From Sphingomonas sp. 3P27F8 (lineage in GTDB: Bacteria; Pseudomonadota; Alphaproteobacteria; Sphingomonadales; Sphingomonadaceae): 64,000 nt of DNA. The notes beneath the pieces are model-generated. The model had not been told where the DNA came from. It saw only the letters and a program-made list of their open reading frames with translations, and made no database searches. The stretch covers positions 1 through 64,000 of the forward strand of contig NZ_SCNL01000015.1 in NCBI RefSeq assembly GCF_005502745.1. The letters are read 5' to 3'. How positions within the stretch are numbered: position 1 is the stretch's first letter; every line of letters begins with the position of its first letter. The position numbers and the translations under genes were made by a program. Positions 18,424 to 28,628 of this stretch are shown piece after piece.

Positions 18424-18499
18424 GCACACCTTATAGCTGATCGCAGCATTGCACGCTGCGAGGCCCGGGTCGAAGGCACGGCGCTGAACGGGAGGACCA

Positions 18500-19864
18500 A
18501 TGTCACTGCCACTGCCGACGAACCGGGCCGCTCTAGCGCGCTCCCTGCTAGTATTTGCCCCATTGGTGGTGGCGGGCTGCGCGCATTATTCCTCCCTCCC
18601 GTTGGTGCAGACGCCCCCTCTGGCGCCTTCGGTAGCGGCGCTCCCCGGTTTCGTGCCGGGAGCGCCGCTTAGTGTCGCTAAAGTCACCGCGCTCGCGCTT
18701 CAAAACAATCCTGATCTGCGCGCAGCGCGCGCACGGCACGGCCTCGCGCAAGCACAACTCCTGCAATCCGGCATCCTGCCGAACCCTTCGTTTGCCGGCG
18801 CGTTACTCCCGCTGATCTCGGGAGCCGGCACCGTGACGGCGTGGAATGTCGGCCTGACCCAGGATATCAAATCGCTCATCACCTACCGGGCGCGGCGGCG
18901 GGCTGCCGGCTTTGCTGCCCAACAAATCGATGCCGAAATCATCTGGCAGGAATGGCAGATCGCCGGGCAGGCGCGGCAACTCGCGGTAGAGTTAATCGCA
19001 GGTGAGCAAAGTCGGCCCATGTTGACCGAGGCTTTCGACCTGCTCTCCCGCCGCAATGCCGTTCTCCAGCAAGCGCTCGCTGCCGGCAACGTCACTCTGG
19101 TCACGGCGGCACCCACACTCGTCGCCTTGCAATCGGCGCGGACCGCCTTGCAAACGCTCGATCAGCGGCAACTCTCGCTCCGGCATCAGCTCAATGCACT
19201 GCTCGGCCTCGTGCCCGATGCCGTTGTTCCGCTGGAGGCCACGATCGATCTGCCTCCGTTCAATCCCGCCACGATCCGTGTCGATCTGACAACATTGGCC
19301 GATCGCCGACCCGACCTGGTCGCGCTCCGGCTTGGCTATGATGCCCAGGACGCCAATGTCCGGGTTGCAATCCTGTCGCAGTTTCCCGATCTGATTCTCG
19401 GGGCGACCGCCAGCAGCGACAACAGCAGCGTCATCAATGGCGGGCCGCAAGCGACGATCGGATTGCCGATCTTCGATCGCAATCAAGGCAATGTCGCCAT
19501 CGCCAATGCGACCCGGGCGCAGCTCCATGCGGATTATTCGGCGCGTCTGGCGGCAGCCGCCGGTCAGGTCGGCGCTCTCCTCTCCGAAATGGATCTCTTG
19601 TCTCATCAACTTGTAATCCTGCGGCGTGATCTTCCGGCGGCACGGCTCGCCGCGAAGCGCGCGGCCACTGCCTTCGGCGCCTCCAATCTCGACGAGCGCA
19701 GCTATGTCGATCTCGTCGTCAATCGCTACACCAAGGAGCAGGAAGTGGTAACTTTGGAGTTGGGACTGCTCGACCGGCAGGTGGCGCTACAAACTCTGGT
19801 GGGAGCCGGGCTACCGCCGGTTGAAATCTTGCCAGGTCTGGACAACGCCAAGGTGCGGCAATGA
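18500..19864 (+). CDS. Outer-membrane efflux channel (TolC/CzcC type)
   Basis: This 454-residue protein has a lipoprotein signal (LLVFAPLVVAGCAHY) and two outer-membrane-efflux repeats with long helices (LTKALALQNNPDLRAARARHG-type region near 60-95, and LAKRAATAFGASNLDERSYVDL near 390). It forms the channel of a tripartite pump with the two following genes. Its stop overlaps the adaptor start (ATGA). The ATG follows GGAGGA. Confidence 0.9.
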   Translation: MSLPLPTNRAALARSLLVFAPLVVAGCAHYSSLPLVQTPPLAPSVAALPGFVPGAPLSVAKVTALALQNNPDLRAARARHGLAQAQLLQSGILPNPSFAGALLPLISGAGTVTAWNVGLTQDIKSLITYRARRRAAGFAAQQIDAEIIWQEWQIAGQARQLAVELIAGEQSRPMLTEAFDLLSRRNAVLQQALAAGNVTLVTAAPTLVALQSARTALQTLDQRQLSLRHQLNALLGLVPDAVVPLEATIDLPPFNPATIRVDLTTLADRRPDLVALRLGYDAQDANVRVAILSQFPDLILGATASSDNSSVINGGPQATIGLPIFDRNQGNVAIANATRAQLHADYSARLAAAAGQVGALLSEMDLLSHQLVILRRDLPAARLAAKRAATAFGASNLDERSYVDLVVNRYTKEQEVVTLELGLLDRQVALQTLVGAGLPPVEILPGLDNAKVRQ

Positions 19865-20886
19865 AGACGCTCGCCCTCCTACCTCTGGTACTGCTGACTG
19901 GGTGCGGTAGTTCATCCCCGTCCGATCCGCCTCCAACGCCTTCGGTGCTCGTGAGCCTGCAAAAGATCGAGCGGGGCTCCACACCCGAGTGGGTGACGGC
20001 CTATGGCAGCGCCGCGCCGGGGGTCAGCGGCTCGGACACCATCAGCGTTCCCCAACCAGGCCAAGTCTCGCGCCTCGCGGTGACGCCAGGTTCGACGGTG
20101 CGCGCGGGACAAGTGCTCGTGGTGTTCACCACCGACCCTTCGTCGGTAAGTGCCTATCAGCAGGCGGTGACGACGCTCTCCGCAGCCCAGAAACAGCGGG
20201 CAACTACCGCTCAGCTGCTCACGCAGCAACTCGCAACGCGCGATCAACTTGTTCAGGCGGAGAAGGCCGTCAGCGATGCTCAAGCCGCCATTGCGGCCTT
20301 GCGCCAATCGGGTGCGGGACAGCCGACACGAATCCTTACCGCGCCGTTCGGCGGCGTTGTCACCACAGTCTCGGTCGCGCAAGGTGATCGAACCCAGAGC
20401 GGCGCACCGTTGGTAACGTTGGCGCGAACGGGAAGCATCGTTGCGACCGTCGGGCTTGATCCCGCCAGAGCGGGCCGCGTCCAAGTGGGCCAACGCGCCA
20501 AGGTTGTTCGCCTGAATGGTGGCCCTCCAATACCTGCTCGCGTGGTCCGGGTAGACGGAGTGCTCAATCCGAAGACGCACATGATCAATGTGGACCTCTC
20601 GTTACCGGCAGGCGCAGTGCTTCCGAATGAGGCACTGCGCGGCGATATCGCCGTGGGCGATGTCGCCGGATGGATCGTACCCCACCGTGCTGTCGTCACC
20701 GCCAACGGACCAACGAGCGTCTTCCAGCTCGTCGCCGGCAAAGCGCACCTCATCAAGGTCAATCTGCTTTTGGCGGGCGAGCAGATCGATGTGGTCGAAG
20801 GGCCAATCCTTCGTAACCGTCCCCTGATCGTGGACGGAGCCTATCAAGTGCAGGACGGCCAAGCCGTCCGCTCGATCGCGCGCTGA
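19861..20886 (+). CDS. RND pump periplasmic adaptor
   Basis: This 341-residue lipoprotein (LLPLVLLTGCGSS) has the membrane-fusion-protein layout. The lipoyl half-motif is near residues 55-85 (VPQPGQVSRLAVTPGSTVRAGQVL), the alpha-hairpin near 95-145, the second lipoyl half (ILTAPFGGVVTTVSVAQGDR) follows, and beta-barrel segments complete it. It links the inner-membrane permease to the outer channel. It overlaps both neighbours by a few bases, so the three genes are tightly coupled. Confidence 0.9.
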   Translation: MKTLALLPLVLLTGCGSSSPSDPPPTPSVLVSLQKIERGSTPEWVTAYGSAAPGVSGSDTISVPQPGQVSRLAVTPGSTVRAGQVLVVFTTDPSSVSAYQQAVTTLSAAQKQRATTAQLLTQQLATRDQLVQAEKAVSDAQAAIAALRQSGAGQPTRILTAPFGGVVTTVSVAQGDRTQSGAPLVTLARTGSIVATVGLDPARAGRVQVGQRAKVVRLNGGPPIPARVVRVDGVLNPKTHMINVDLSLPAGAVLPNEALRGDIAVGDVAGWIVPHRAVVTANGPTSVFQLVAGKAHLIKVNLLLAGEQIDVVEGPILRNRPLIVDGAYQVQDGQAVRSIAR

Positions 20887-23800
20887 TGTTTGAAAGGCTA
20901 CTTGGCCGGCAAGCCCGCGCGTTTGTCTTGATCGCTATGGCTATGGCGCTGGCCGGCATTGCTGCTGCGCTATCGCTGCCGCTCGGCCTGTTCCCGCAAG
21001 TATCGTTCCCGCGCGTGCTCGTCGATCTCGATGCTGGCAGCCGGCCCGCCGATCAGATGGCGCTTATCGTCACCCGCCCCGTTGAGGAGGCAATCCGCAG
21101 CATCCCTGGCGTTCGCGACGTTCGCTCGGAAACGACCCGCGGTTCAGCCCAGATCTCGATCGATTTCGGTTGGGGTCGCGACATGGTGGCCAGTACGCTC
21201 CTGGTCGACACGGCCATTGCGCGCACGATCGGCTCGCTTCCGCCTGGGACCAACTACAATGTGCGAAGGATGGACCCCACGGTCTTCCCGGTCATCTCCT
21301 ACGCGCTCGTTTCAAAGTCCATCTCGCCGGTCGCGTTGCAAGATCTGGCCCGGTACGAAATCACCCCGCTTCTGTCATCTATACCTGGGCTGGCCCGCGT
21401 CGAGGTTCAGGGTGGGGACAAGGCGGAAGTACAAGTGCTGGCCGATCCAAACCGGCTCGCCAGCTACGGTCTGGCGATGAGTGACCTAACGAAAGCGATC
21501 AGCTCCGGGAACGTGCTGAGCGCCGTTGGCAAGATTCAGGATCGCGGTCGGCTTTCGCTGGTTCTAGCCGATCGCAGCATCATCAGCGCATCGGCGGTCG
21601 GCGATATCGTCGTTCGATCCGATCCCGCCGGCATCGTTCGCGTACGCGACCTTGCGACTGTTCAAGATGGAGTGGTGCCGCAATGGATACGCGTCGTTGA
21701 GGACGGACGCCCAGCGGTGCTTTTCAACATCTACCAGCAACCGGACGGCAACTCGGTCCAGATCGCCAAGACCGTGTCGCAGACACTTGCAAACTATCAC
21801 CTGCCCCCGGGGGTGAAGCTCATCAACTGGTACGATCAGAGCGAGCTCGTCACACAATCGGTGTCGAGCGTGCGCGACGCGGTATTGATCGGCCTGGTGC
21901 TCGCGGCCGGCGTGCTGCTGATGTTCCTGCGCAGCTGGCGTGTGACTTTAGTCGCCGTAATCGTCGTTCCTGCGACCCTGGCAGCAACCGTTCTCGTACT
22001 CAGCATGATGAAAATGAGCTTCAACCTGATGACGCTTGGCGGGATCGCTGCGGCAGTGGGGCTGCTCATTGATGACGTGATCGTGATGGTTGAGCACATT
22101 GCCCGACGAGCGGGCGCAAACGAAGAACACAGGGAGACCGGAGAGGCCGCCGTGCTGCCCGCGGCGCGCGAGTTCATGGTTCCTCTCGCGGGCTCCAGCC
22201 TCGCCACGTTAATCGTCTTCCTACCACTATCTTTCCTGAGCGGCGTGACCGGCGCCTTTTCCAAGGCCTTGTCGATCACGATGGCGGCGGCCCTGGGCAT
22301 TTCCTGGGCGATGACGGCGTTCGTGGTGCCGGTGCTGACCCGCCGGATCGTCGATTTTAGCAAATGGCGCGACCCCGGCGGTGCCGGTCAAGGCTGGCTG
22401 GCCCGGCAACACGATCGGGCTCTCGATGGGCTCGCACGCCGGCCGTGGGTGCTCGCGATCGCGCTCGTTCCCCTGCTGGCGCTTGGGTATCTGAGCTACT
22501 CGAAGGTCCCGACTGGGTTCATGCCCAAGGTCGATCAGGGCAGCTTCAACATGGACTATTATACCGTCCCCGGCACTTCGCTCGACGAGTCGAGCCGACA
22601 GATCGCGCAGGTCGACGCAATCGTCAGCCACCACCCCCAGGTCCTCACCTTTTCGCGGCGGTTGGGCACCGATCTCGGCGGAGGTCTCGGTCAAAGCTAC
22701 CATGGTGATTATTTTGTGCGCCTCAAACCCGGGCACACCGAAACCACCGATGATGTGATGAGCGACGTTCGATCCGCCATCGAGGTCAAGGTGCCCGGCG
22801 TACAGGTCGAGCTCGGCCAGCTGATGGAAGACCTGATCGGCGATCTGACCTCGGTCCCGCAGCCGATCGAAATCAAGCTTTTCTCGTCCGACCCGACCGC
22901 GCTTCGTGCTCAGGCAGAGAAAACCGCCGCACAAATTTCCAAGCTGAATGGCGTGGTCGAGGTCAAGAGCGGCGTCCAGCTTGCAGGCGATGCGCTCAAC
23001 ATCCGTGTCGATCCAATTCGCGCTGGCGTAGAAGGTATGGCTCCCGCCGATATCGAAGCGGCGCTCAACACCGCGCTCACGGGTTCAATCGCCACGTCGC
23101 TGCCGCAGGCGACAAAGGTGGTGGACGTGCGGGTGCGACTTCCGAACATGATGACGATCACCGAGGCCGAACTCGCGCAACTGCCGATCCGTGCGCCTGA
23201 CGGTCACGTCTTCCCGCTCAGCCGCGTAGCTAATGTGAAGAGGGAAACCGGGCAACCGCAGATCACACGCGAAAATCTGGAACCGATGGTGGCCGTCACC
23301 GGCCGAATCGAAGGCCGCGGGCTTGGCGCGGCGGTCAGCGACGTGAAGGCGCTGCTCGACACGCCTGGTTCGCTGACGCCCGGGATACGCTATGAGCTGG
23401 GCGGCCTCTACCAACAGCAGCAGATCGCGTTCGCTGGCCTCGCCAAGGTCTTCATCGCGGCCCTGATCGCGGAGTTCGTGTTGCTCCTGATCCTCTACCG
23501 CCAGTTCTGGCGGCCGACGATCATCATCGTGTGCTCGCTGCTGTCCACCACCGCCGTGTTCACGGCATTGTGGGCAACCGGCGTGGAGCTGAACATCACC
23601 GCATTGATGGGAATGACAATGATCATCGGCATCGGCACCGAGATGGCGATCTTTTACATGTCCGAAGTCGAAGAGCTGTCCCACGAGATGCCAGCCCGCG
23701 ACGCCGCGCGCGAGGCGAGCCGCAACAGGCTGCGGCCGATCACGATGACGACGCTGGCGGCGATCCTGACCCTGCTTCCGCTCGCGCTCGCGATCGGCCA

Positions 23801-23918
23801 AGGATCAGGCATTCAGCAACCGCTGGCGATCGCAATCATTGCCGGCTTGCTGCTCCAATACCCTTTGGTTCTGATTGCGATGCCTATTCTTACAAAGCTT
23901 GCGCTCCCACGCGCGTGA
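20886..23918 (+). CDS. RND efflux permease (AcrB/HAE-like)
   Basis: This 1010-residue protein has 12 predicted helices in the RND pattern, with two large periplasmic loops. The proton-relay helix reads AAAVGLLIDDVIVMVEHI, with an adjacent Asp pair as in HAE drug pumps, rather than the spaced Asp/Glu arrangement of CzcA-type metal pumps. Substrate is therefore uncertain: hydrophobic compounds are at least as likely as metals despite nearby metal-related genes. The ATG overlaps the adaptor stop by one base. Confidence 0.9.
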   Translation: MFERLLGRQARAFVLIAMAMALAGIAAALSLPLGLFPQVSFPRVLVDLDAGSRPADQMALIVTRPVEEAIRSIPGVRDVRSETTRGSAQISIDFGWGRDMVASTLLVDTAIARTIGSLPPGTNYNVRRMDPTVFPVISYALVSKSISPVALQDLARYEITPLLSSIPGLARVEVQGGDKAEVQVLADPNRLASYGLAMSDLTKAISSGNVLSAVGKIQDRGRLSLVLADRSIISASAVGDIVVRSDPAGIVRVRDLATVQDGVVPQWIRVVEDGRPAVLFNIYQQPDGNSVQIAKTVSQTLANYHLPPGVKLINWYDQSELVTQSVSSVRDAVLIGLVLAAGVLLMFLRSWRVTLVAVIVVPATLAATVLVLSMMKMSFNLMTLGGIAAAVGLLIDDVIVMVEHIARRAGANEEHRETGEAAVLPAAREFMVPLAGSSLATLIVFLPLSFLSGVTGAFSKALSITMAAALGISWAMTAFVVPVLTRRIVDFSKWRDPGGAGQGWLARQHDRALDGLARRPWVLAIALVPLLALGYLSYSKVPTGFMPKVDQGSFNMDYYTVPGTSLDESSRQIAQVDAIVSHHPQVLTFSRRLGTDLGGGLGQSYHGDYFVRLKPGHTETTDDVMSDVRSAIEVKVPGVQVELGQLMEDLIGDLTSVPQPIEIKLFSSDPTALRAQAEKTAAQISKLNGVVEVKSGVQLAGDALNIRVDPIRAGVEGMAPADIEAALNTALTGSIATSLPQATKVVDVRVRLPNMMTITEAELAQLPIRAPDGHVFPLSRVANVKRETGQPQITRENLEPMVAVTGRIEGRGLGAAVSDVKALLDTPGSLTPGIRYELGGLYQQQQIAFAGLAKVFIAALIAEFVLLLILYRQFWRPTIIIVCSLLSTTAVFTALWATGVELNITALMGMTMIIGIGTEMAIFYMSEVEELSHEMPARDAAREASRNRLRPITMTTLAAILTLLPLALAIGQGSGIQQPLAIAIIAGLLLQYPLVLIAMPILTKLALPRA

Positions 23919-23954
23919 CCTTCAAACCTCCCAACGCATTAAGCGAGGACAGCG

Positions 23955-24674
23955 ATGCCCCTATTCTCTGCCCCTTTCTTCGCACGCCACCGCATCGACA
24001 GCCGCATCTTGATCGTTTTCTTGGGTGCAGCGGTCGGCGCCTTCATCTTTCTGCGCCTCGGATCAGAAATCCGGGAAGGGGACAGTTTCGCGCTCGACAA
24101 GCTAATCCTTCAAGCGTTCCGCGAGCCAACCAATACCGCGGTCCCCATTGGACCGGTATGGTTGCGTACAGCCATAATCGATCTCACCGCTTTGGGCGGC
24201 GTGACGATTCTCACGCTCCTGACGGTGCTGACCGCTGGATATTTGCTTGCCTCGAGGAAGACTGGAACGGCTATTTTTCTGGTCTTGGCTATCTCCGGCG
24301 GCGCCCTTTTGAGCAAGTTACTGAAATTTGGTTATGCGCGGCCCAGACCTGACGTCGTTGCACATTTGGTCGACGTTCACAGCCTGAGCTTTCCAAGCGG
24401 CCACGCGATGAACTCCGCGATCACCTATTTGACGATTGGCGCGCTCCTCGCGCGAGCGGAAGCCGACCGAACCGTGAGAATATTCCTGATGGCCGTGGCC
24501 ATCCTTCTCACCCTGACGGTCGGCTTCTCGCGCGTATATCTGGGCGTACATTGGCCAAGCGATGTCGTTGGCGGATGGTGCGTCGGTGCCAGCTGGGCAG
24601 CACTTTGTTCGCTGGTGGCTCGGACTCTGCAGCGGCCTAAAGCCAACGAGGCTGCGACCATCTCCGCCGTGTAA
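23955..24674 (+). CDS. PAP2-family membrane phosphatase
   Basis: This 239-residue protein has about six helices and the three PAP2 motifs: KFGYARPRP near residue 124, PSGHAMNS near 150 and SRVYLGVHWPSD near 195. The catalytic histidines are in the second and third motifs. Such enzymes dephosphorylate undecaprenyl pyrophosphate or phosphatidic acid at the membrane; which applies here is unknown. It follows the RND operon by 36 bases and may be cotranscribed. Confidence 0.88.
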   Translation: MPLFSAPFFARHRIDSRILIVFLGAAVGAFIFLRLGSEIREGDSFALDKLILQAFREPTNTAVPIGPVWLRTAIIDLTALGGVTILTLLTVLTAGYLLASRKTGTAIFLVLAISGGALLSKLLKFGYARPRPDVVAHLVDVHSLSFPSGHAMNSAITYLTIGALLARAEADRTVRIFLMAVAILLTLTVGFSRVYLGVHWPSDVVGGWCVGASWAALCSLVARTLQRPKANEAATISAV

Positions 24675-24694
24675 ACCCCAGGCCATTCACTATC

Positions 24695-25018
24695 ATGCGA
24701 CGTATCAAAGAACGCCGAATTCACCAGATCTTCGAAGGCAGTGTGCTGCTCAAGGGGGCGCATGCGGCCGTCGAGTGTTTCAGCGCGGCTGCTCTCGTCA
24801 TCACAAGTAACGCGGCGATCACCAGGCGAGTCACGGCACTCGGCCTGCTTCCGCTCGCGGTCGGCATGGGCGACCCGGGACGCGAGGTCGAAGGCCCGAT
24901 GGCGGTCGTTATCCTTGGCGGCCTGATGACATCGATGGTGCTCAACTTGCTGGTGCTGCCGACGCTGGCGCTCGCGTTCGGGCAGTTCGATCGTGACCTT
25001 GAGGGAGCAGCTGCATGA
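24695..25018 (+). pseudogene. Chimera: DUF2127 start fused to RND permease tail
   Basis: The frame gives 107 residues. The first about 40 (RIHQIFEGSVLLKGAHAAVE) resemble the start of DUF2127 membrane proteins. From about residue 45 onward it reads RVTALGLLPLAVGMGDPGRE and MAVVILGGLMTSMVLNLLVL, which is the C-terminal helix region of CzcA-like RND permeases. Neither part is complete. This is best explained by a deletion that joined two genes, leaving an in-frame scar. Whether the product is made is unknown; its stop overlaps the following MFS gene start. Confidence 0.65.
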
Positions 25019-26196
25019 AGCCGAGCCCGCCCGCGGTGCCGCGCGCTGTCTGGGTGCTCGGGTTCGTCAGCCTGTTCATGGACCTGTCGTCGGAGATCAT
25101 CCACGCGCTGCTGCCGCTGTTCCTCACGACGACGCTCGGCGTGAGTGTCGCGGTCGTTGGGGCGATAGACGGCGTTGCGGAAGCGACCGCGTCGATCACC
25201 AAGGTATTCTCTGGCTATATTTCGGATCGCATGGGCAAACGCCGTCCGCTTATCCTTATAGGCTATGGGATGGCCGCGCTGACCAAGCCGCTGTTCGCGC
25301 TCGCCGGGAGCGCGCCTGTGGTGCTTGGCGCGCGCTTCGCCGATCGCATCGGCAAGGGGTTACGGGGGGCACCTCGAGACGCACTGGTAGCAGATGTCAC
25401 GTCTTCCGAAATCCGCGGGAAGGCATTCGGACTGCGCCAGTCACTGGATACAATCGGTGCATTCGCGGGACCGCTACTGGCCATTGGCCTTATGTACGTC
25501 TTTGCCAACAACATCCGATCGGTATTCTGGTTCGCCATTATCCCGGCGATGATCGCTGTGTTGCTGGTTGTGATCGGAGTTAAAGATAATCCGACCTCTC
25601 ATACCGAGGTCGCCGCGCGACCGCCAATCCGTGTCGTAGATCTGAAGCGTTTTACGCGCCCCTTCTGGGAAACGACTATCATCGGCGTGGTCTTCACGCT
25701 CGCTCGTTTCAGCGAAGCGTTCCTGATCCTTAAAGCCAGCGCCGAAGGGCTTCCATTTGCGCTCGCGCCGCTGGTTCTGGTTGTGATGAACCTGGTCTAT
25801 GCACTGGGAGCCTATCGTGCCGGCAAATTATCGGATCGGGTTCCCGCACGAACGCTCCTGGCAGCTGGAATGACCTGCCTCGTCCTCGCCGACCTTACAT
25901 TGGCGCTCTTGCCGGGCATCGCTGGCACCTTCGCCGGAATCGCGCTCTGGGGTGCCCATATGGCACTGACGCAGGGGCTTCTAGCCAAGCTCGTCGCTGA
26001 CCATTCTCCCTTCGACCTGCGCGGTTCCGCTTACGGCCTCTTTAATCTGGCCACCGGAATCACTTTGCTTCTGGCGAGTGTGATCGCGGGGCTGGTTTGG
26101 GATCGTGTTGGCGCGGACGCGACGTTTCTCGTCGGAGCGGGGTTTTCGCTAACGGCGGTATTGCTGCTCTACGCTTTGCCGCGTCCGCAAGAGTGA
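25015..26196 (+). CDS. MFS transporter
   Basis: This 393-residue protein has 12 hydrophobic helices and the MFS loop motif GYISDRMGKRRPLILIG between helices 2 and 3 (about residues 61-77), repeated in weaker form at GKLSDRVPARTLL. It starts with an ATG overlapping the preceding remnant's stop. Related genes are found in metal-resistance islands, but the substrate cannot be read from sequence. Confidence 0.88.
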   Translation: MKPSPPAVPRAVWVLGFVSLFMDLSSEIIHALLPLFLTTTLGVSVAVVGAIDGVAEATASITKVFSGYISDRMGKRRPLILIGYGMAALTKPLFALAGSAPVVLGARFADRIGKGLRGAPRDALVADVTSSEIRGKAFGLRQSLDTIGAFAGPLLAIGLMYVFANNIRSVFWFAIIPAMIAVLLVVIGVKDNPTSHTEVAARPPIRVVDLKRFTRPFWETTIIGVVFTLARFSEAFLILKASAEGLPFALAPLVLVVMNLVYALGAYRAGKLSDRVPARTLLAAGMTCLVLADLTLALLPGIAGTFAGIALWGAHMALTQGLLAKLVADHSPFDLRGSAYGLFNLATGITLLLASVIAGLVWDRVGADATFLVGAGFSLTAVLLLYALPRPQE

Positions 26197-26303
26197 CCTT
26201 ACATCAACGCCTTTCCCTTTTTTCATCGATCGTCTTAGGTTGATCACATCGCAGGTCCACCCGGGAAATCGATGCCGCGGGCGCACTATCGGCAATCTAT
26301 CAA

Positions 26304-27542
26304 TCAACAGAGTTTTGCCATCAGCCGACCGGCGGCCCCCTGCTCCGCGGCCAGATTACGATTATAGGCGAGCGGCATCCGTGGCGATTTCCACCGCAAC
26401 GCATCCATGATCCCGGCGAGATCCTCGCCGCTCGCGAACAGGTCCTGGTTCAGCCCGATCCGCGTCGAGTGCGCACTGATCCCCATGAGCAGCCGCGCTA
26501 GGTCCTCCGCCATCAGGTCGGGCAATGCCCCAAGATTGAACGCCCGCTGGATGATCGACCGGAAGATCGGCCCGATCGATCCCGGATGCAGCGCCACGTT
26601 GCCGATGTCATATTCAATCCGCGCCTTCACGGCGGGCCTGGAAAGCGTCTTGCGCAAATCCCACGTCTCGCGGCCTGAGATGCTGTCGATCGGCCGACCG
26701 CGCACGGCGGCGCGGGCCTTGTAGCGCCGCACCTGCACCCGCCGGAACAGCGGCCCCGCCGTGATCTCGGCTGCCTCGGTCCAGGCTGCGATCGCCGCGA
26801 CGGTGCGCGGGCTGAGATAGGCGGTGGCCCCCTCCCCGTCCTGGTCGCCCTTGCTGCGCAGGATCTGCAGTAGCCGCGCCTCGGGGTCGATCGCCTCCTC
26901 GATATGCTCGGCCGCGACTGCGACCAGCTCGGAAGCCCGCAGTCCTGTGTCATAGGCGGCCGACAGGAGGGCGCGATCGCGCAGCCCCGGCAGATCCTCG
27001 GCGCAGCTCTCGAGCAGCGCCCGCACGTTGAGCCCGCGCGGGGCGTCGCGCTCGACATTGCGCACCGGCCCCTTGAATCGTAATGGCCGTGCCTGCTTCT
27101 GCGCCGCCCCCTTATCGCGCCGGACCGCCTGCAGGCGCAGCTTGACCAGCGGAGCCGGCGTCGGATCCTTGAGATCGAGCAGCTGGTGGATCTTCGCGAT
27201 TGACGCCTTGTAGCGGGACAATGATGCGGGCCGGCTCCCCTTCCCTGCCCGCGCATCGAGATAATCGGCCACCGTCTCGGCCGTCGCCGGCAGGGCGATC
27301 CGGTTGGTGCGCCGGCACCAGGCGTCGAACGCCTCGACGTCGGATTTGAGCGCGCGGATGCTGTGGGGCGACGAAGCAGCCTGATAGGCGACGATCAGCG
27401 CCTCGTCGACGGTGATGCGCTCGCCGACGCGCATCTGCACGATCGTCCAGGCAAGGTCGGTCGGGGCTCTGACGGCAGCCAGGGTCGCGTCAGGCAGCGC
27501 TACAGCGGTTTTAAGCCCTTCCCGGGCGGTTTGGGTGCCCAT
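26304..27542 (-). CDS. Tyrosine recombinase
   Basis: From the ATG at 27542 the protein is 412 residues with an N-terminal SAM-like binding domain (VDEALIVAYQAASSPHSIRALKS region) and a C-terminal catalytic domain. Catalytic residues are seen in DTGLRASELV (Arg), HSTRIGLNQDL (His and Arg), LRWKSPRM (Trp in place of the second His) and the nucleophile in LAYNRNL (Tyr). Its position beside the rep and par genes suggests plasmid-dimer resolution, though transposon or integron-like mobility is possible. The longer start at 27596 lacks support. Confidence 0.88.
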   Translation of the reverse strand: MGTQTAREGLKTAVALPDATLAAVRAPTDLAWTIVQMRVGERITVDEALIVAYQAASSPHSIRALKSDVEAFDAWCRRTNRIALPATAETVADYLDARAGKGSRPASLSRYKASIAKIHQLLDLKDPTPAPLVKLRLQAVRRDKGAAQKQARPLRFKGPVRNVERDAPRGLNVRALLESCAEDLPGLRDRALLSAAYDTGLRASELVAVAAEHIEEAIDPEARLLQILRSKGDQDGEGATAYLSPRTVAAIAAWTEAAEITAGPLFRRVQVRRYKARAAVRGRPIDSISGRETWDLRKTLSRPAVKARIEYDIGNVALHPGSIGPIFRSIIQRAFNLGALPDLMAEDLARLLMGISAHSTRIGLNQDLFASGEDLAGIMDALRWKSPRMPLAYNRNLAAEQGAAGRLMAKLC

Positions 27543-27701
27543 GATGCGCCACGCTCCTCGGCGCCATCTGTACCGCACCTTATAAAGAGGCGTCAATTCC
27601 GCTTATGTGATAACTGCAATTATCAACTATCCACTCTCAGGGAACACGAGAGACCACAACCAACCGATGACTTTGGTTGTGATACGAGATAGGCAAACAC
27701 C

Positions 27702-28628
27702 ATGGCTCGCCCTGCCCCAGCACCTCCCCTTTTGCTTATTGGTCGGCTCGACGGCCGCCTTCTAGGAAGCCCGGCGCGCGATATCTGGCTCGCCCGCGCC
27801 CGCGTGAAGGCCGCGGCGACGGTCGCCGGCATCGCCGGTGTCCCGGTCGATACAGCGGCCCTCCTCGATTGGATTTGCAGTCGAACCCCTCCACCCCGCC
27901 ATAGCGAGGGCCTCAACGATCCACTCTCTATCGCCGCGCTCATGCACTTCTTGTTGCTCGCCGACGATTCCAGCGATCCCGTCGCCCGCGCCTCGCTCAA
28001 TGTGCTGCGCACCTTGCTCGATGATCGCGCGCAGGCCGAGATGTGGGGCGGAGATGATCTGGTCCGGTTCGGACAGACGTTCAGAGAGGCCCGGAAGAGA
28101 CTTTGCGTCCCATACCCCTCCCCTACCCTTCTATCAGTCGCTGAGCGCCTCCTGGCAGTCCACAAGGAGCTGGAAATCAGTCCGACGGAGGGTCGCAGCG
28201 TCACGACCATCGACGGGCGCACGCTCCACGTCGATCCGAGAAGCTTCGGAACGGTCTGGCTTCTCGCCTGCATGCTCCCCAGCGCGCTGGCTGCCGCTGG
28301 CTTCACGCTCCAGCATATTCCGTCCTTTGTGTGGCTCCCAAAGTTTCTGTCGAGCGGCCCTGCCGAGCTAGCGGAGGAACTCGAAGCCGCGCTCGGGCGC
28401 ACAGCCGCGTTGGGGCTCACAGAGCTCGACAGGCTTGAGCGCATTGTAGCCACCCTGCCCTCAGACCTTGGCGTTACGCGGCGGAGCAAGTTGCCCACAC
28501 TCATGCGCCTGGAGGCATCATACCCCGGGCTGCGCGTGCCCGCGATCGCCCGCTTGCTCGGCATATCTCCACAAGGCGCGGCGAAACTGGCCGCGCAGGC
28601 TCGATCGGCGGTTACAGTCCGCTATTGA
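27702..28628 (+). CDS. Unrecognised protein with C-terminal helix-turn-helix
   Basis: This 308-residue protein has no family I can name with certainty. The C-terminus (PGLRVPAIARLLGISPQGAAKLAAQA) looks like a helix-turn-helix. It may be related to the DUF1612-type plasmid proteins often found near partition genes. It is convergent with parB, overlapping its 3' end by seven bases, and divergent from the recombinase gene. The intergenic region upstream has the inverted repeat TGATAACTGCAATTATCA. Confidence 0.65.
   Translation: MARPAPAPPLLLIGRLDGRLLGSPARDIWLARARVKAAATVAGIAGVPVDTAALLDWICSRTPPPRHSEGLNDPLSIAALMHFLLLADDSSDPVARASLNVLRTLLDDRAQAEMWGGDDLVRFGQTFREARKRLCVPYPSPTLLSVAERLLAVHKELEISPTEGRSVTTIDGRTLHVDPRSFGTVWLLACMLPSALAAAGFTLQHIPSFVWLPKFLSSGPAELAEELEAALGRTAALGLTELDRLERIVATLPSDLGVTRRSKLPTLMRLEASYPGLRVPAIARLLGISPQGAAKLAAQARSAVTVRY

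Noticed and set aside
20886..23918. CzcA-type metal pump
   Set aside because: The proton-relay helix has an Asp pair (LLIDDVIV) as in HAE pumps and lacks the CzcA-type spacing, so I do not call it a metal pump.
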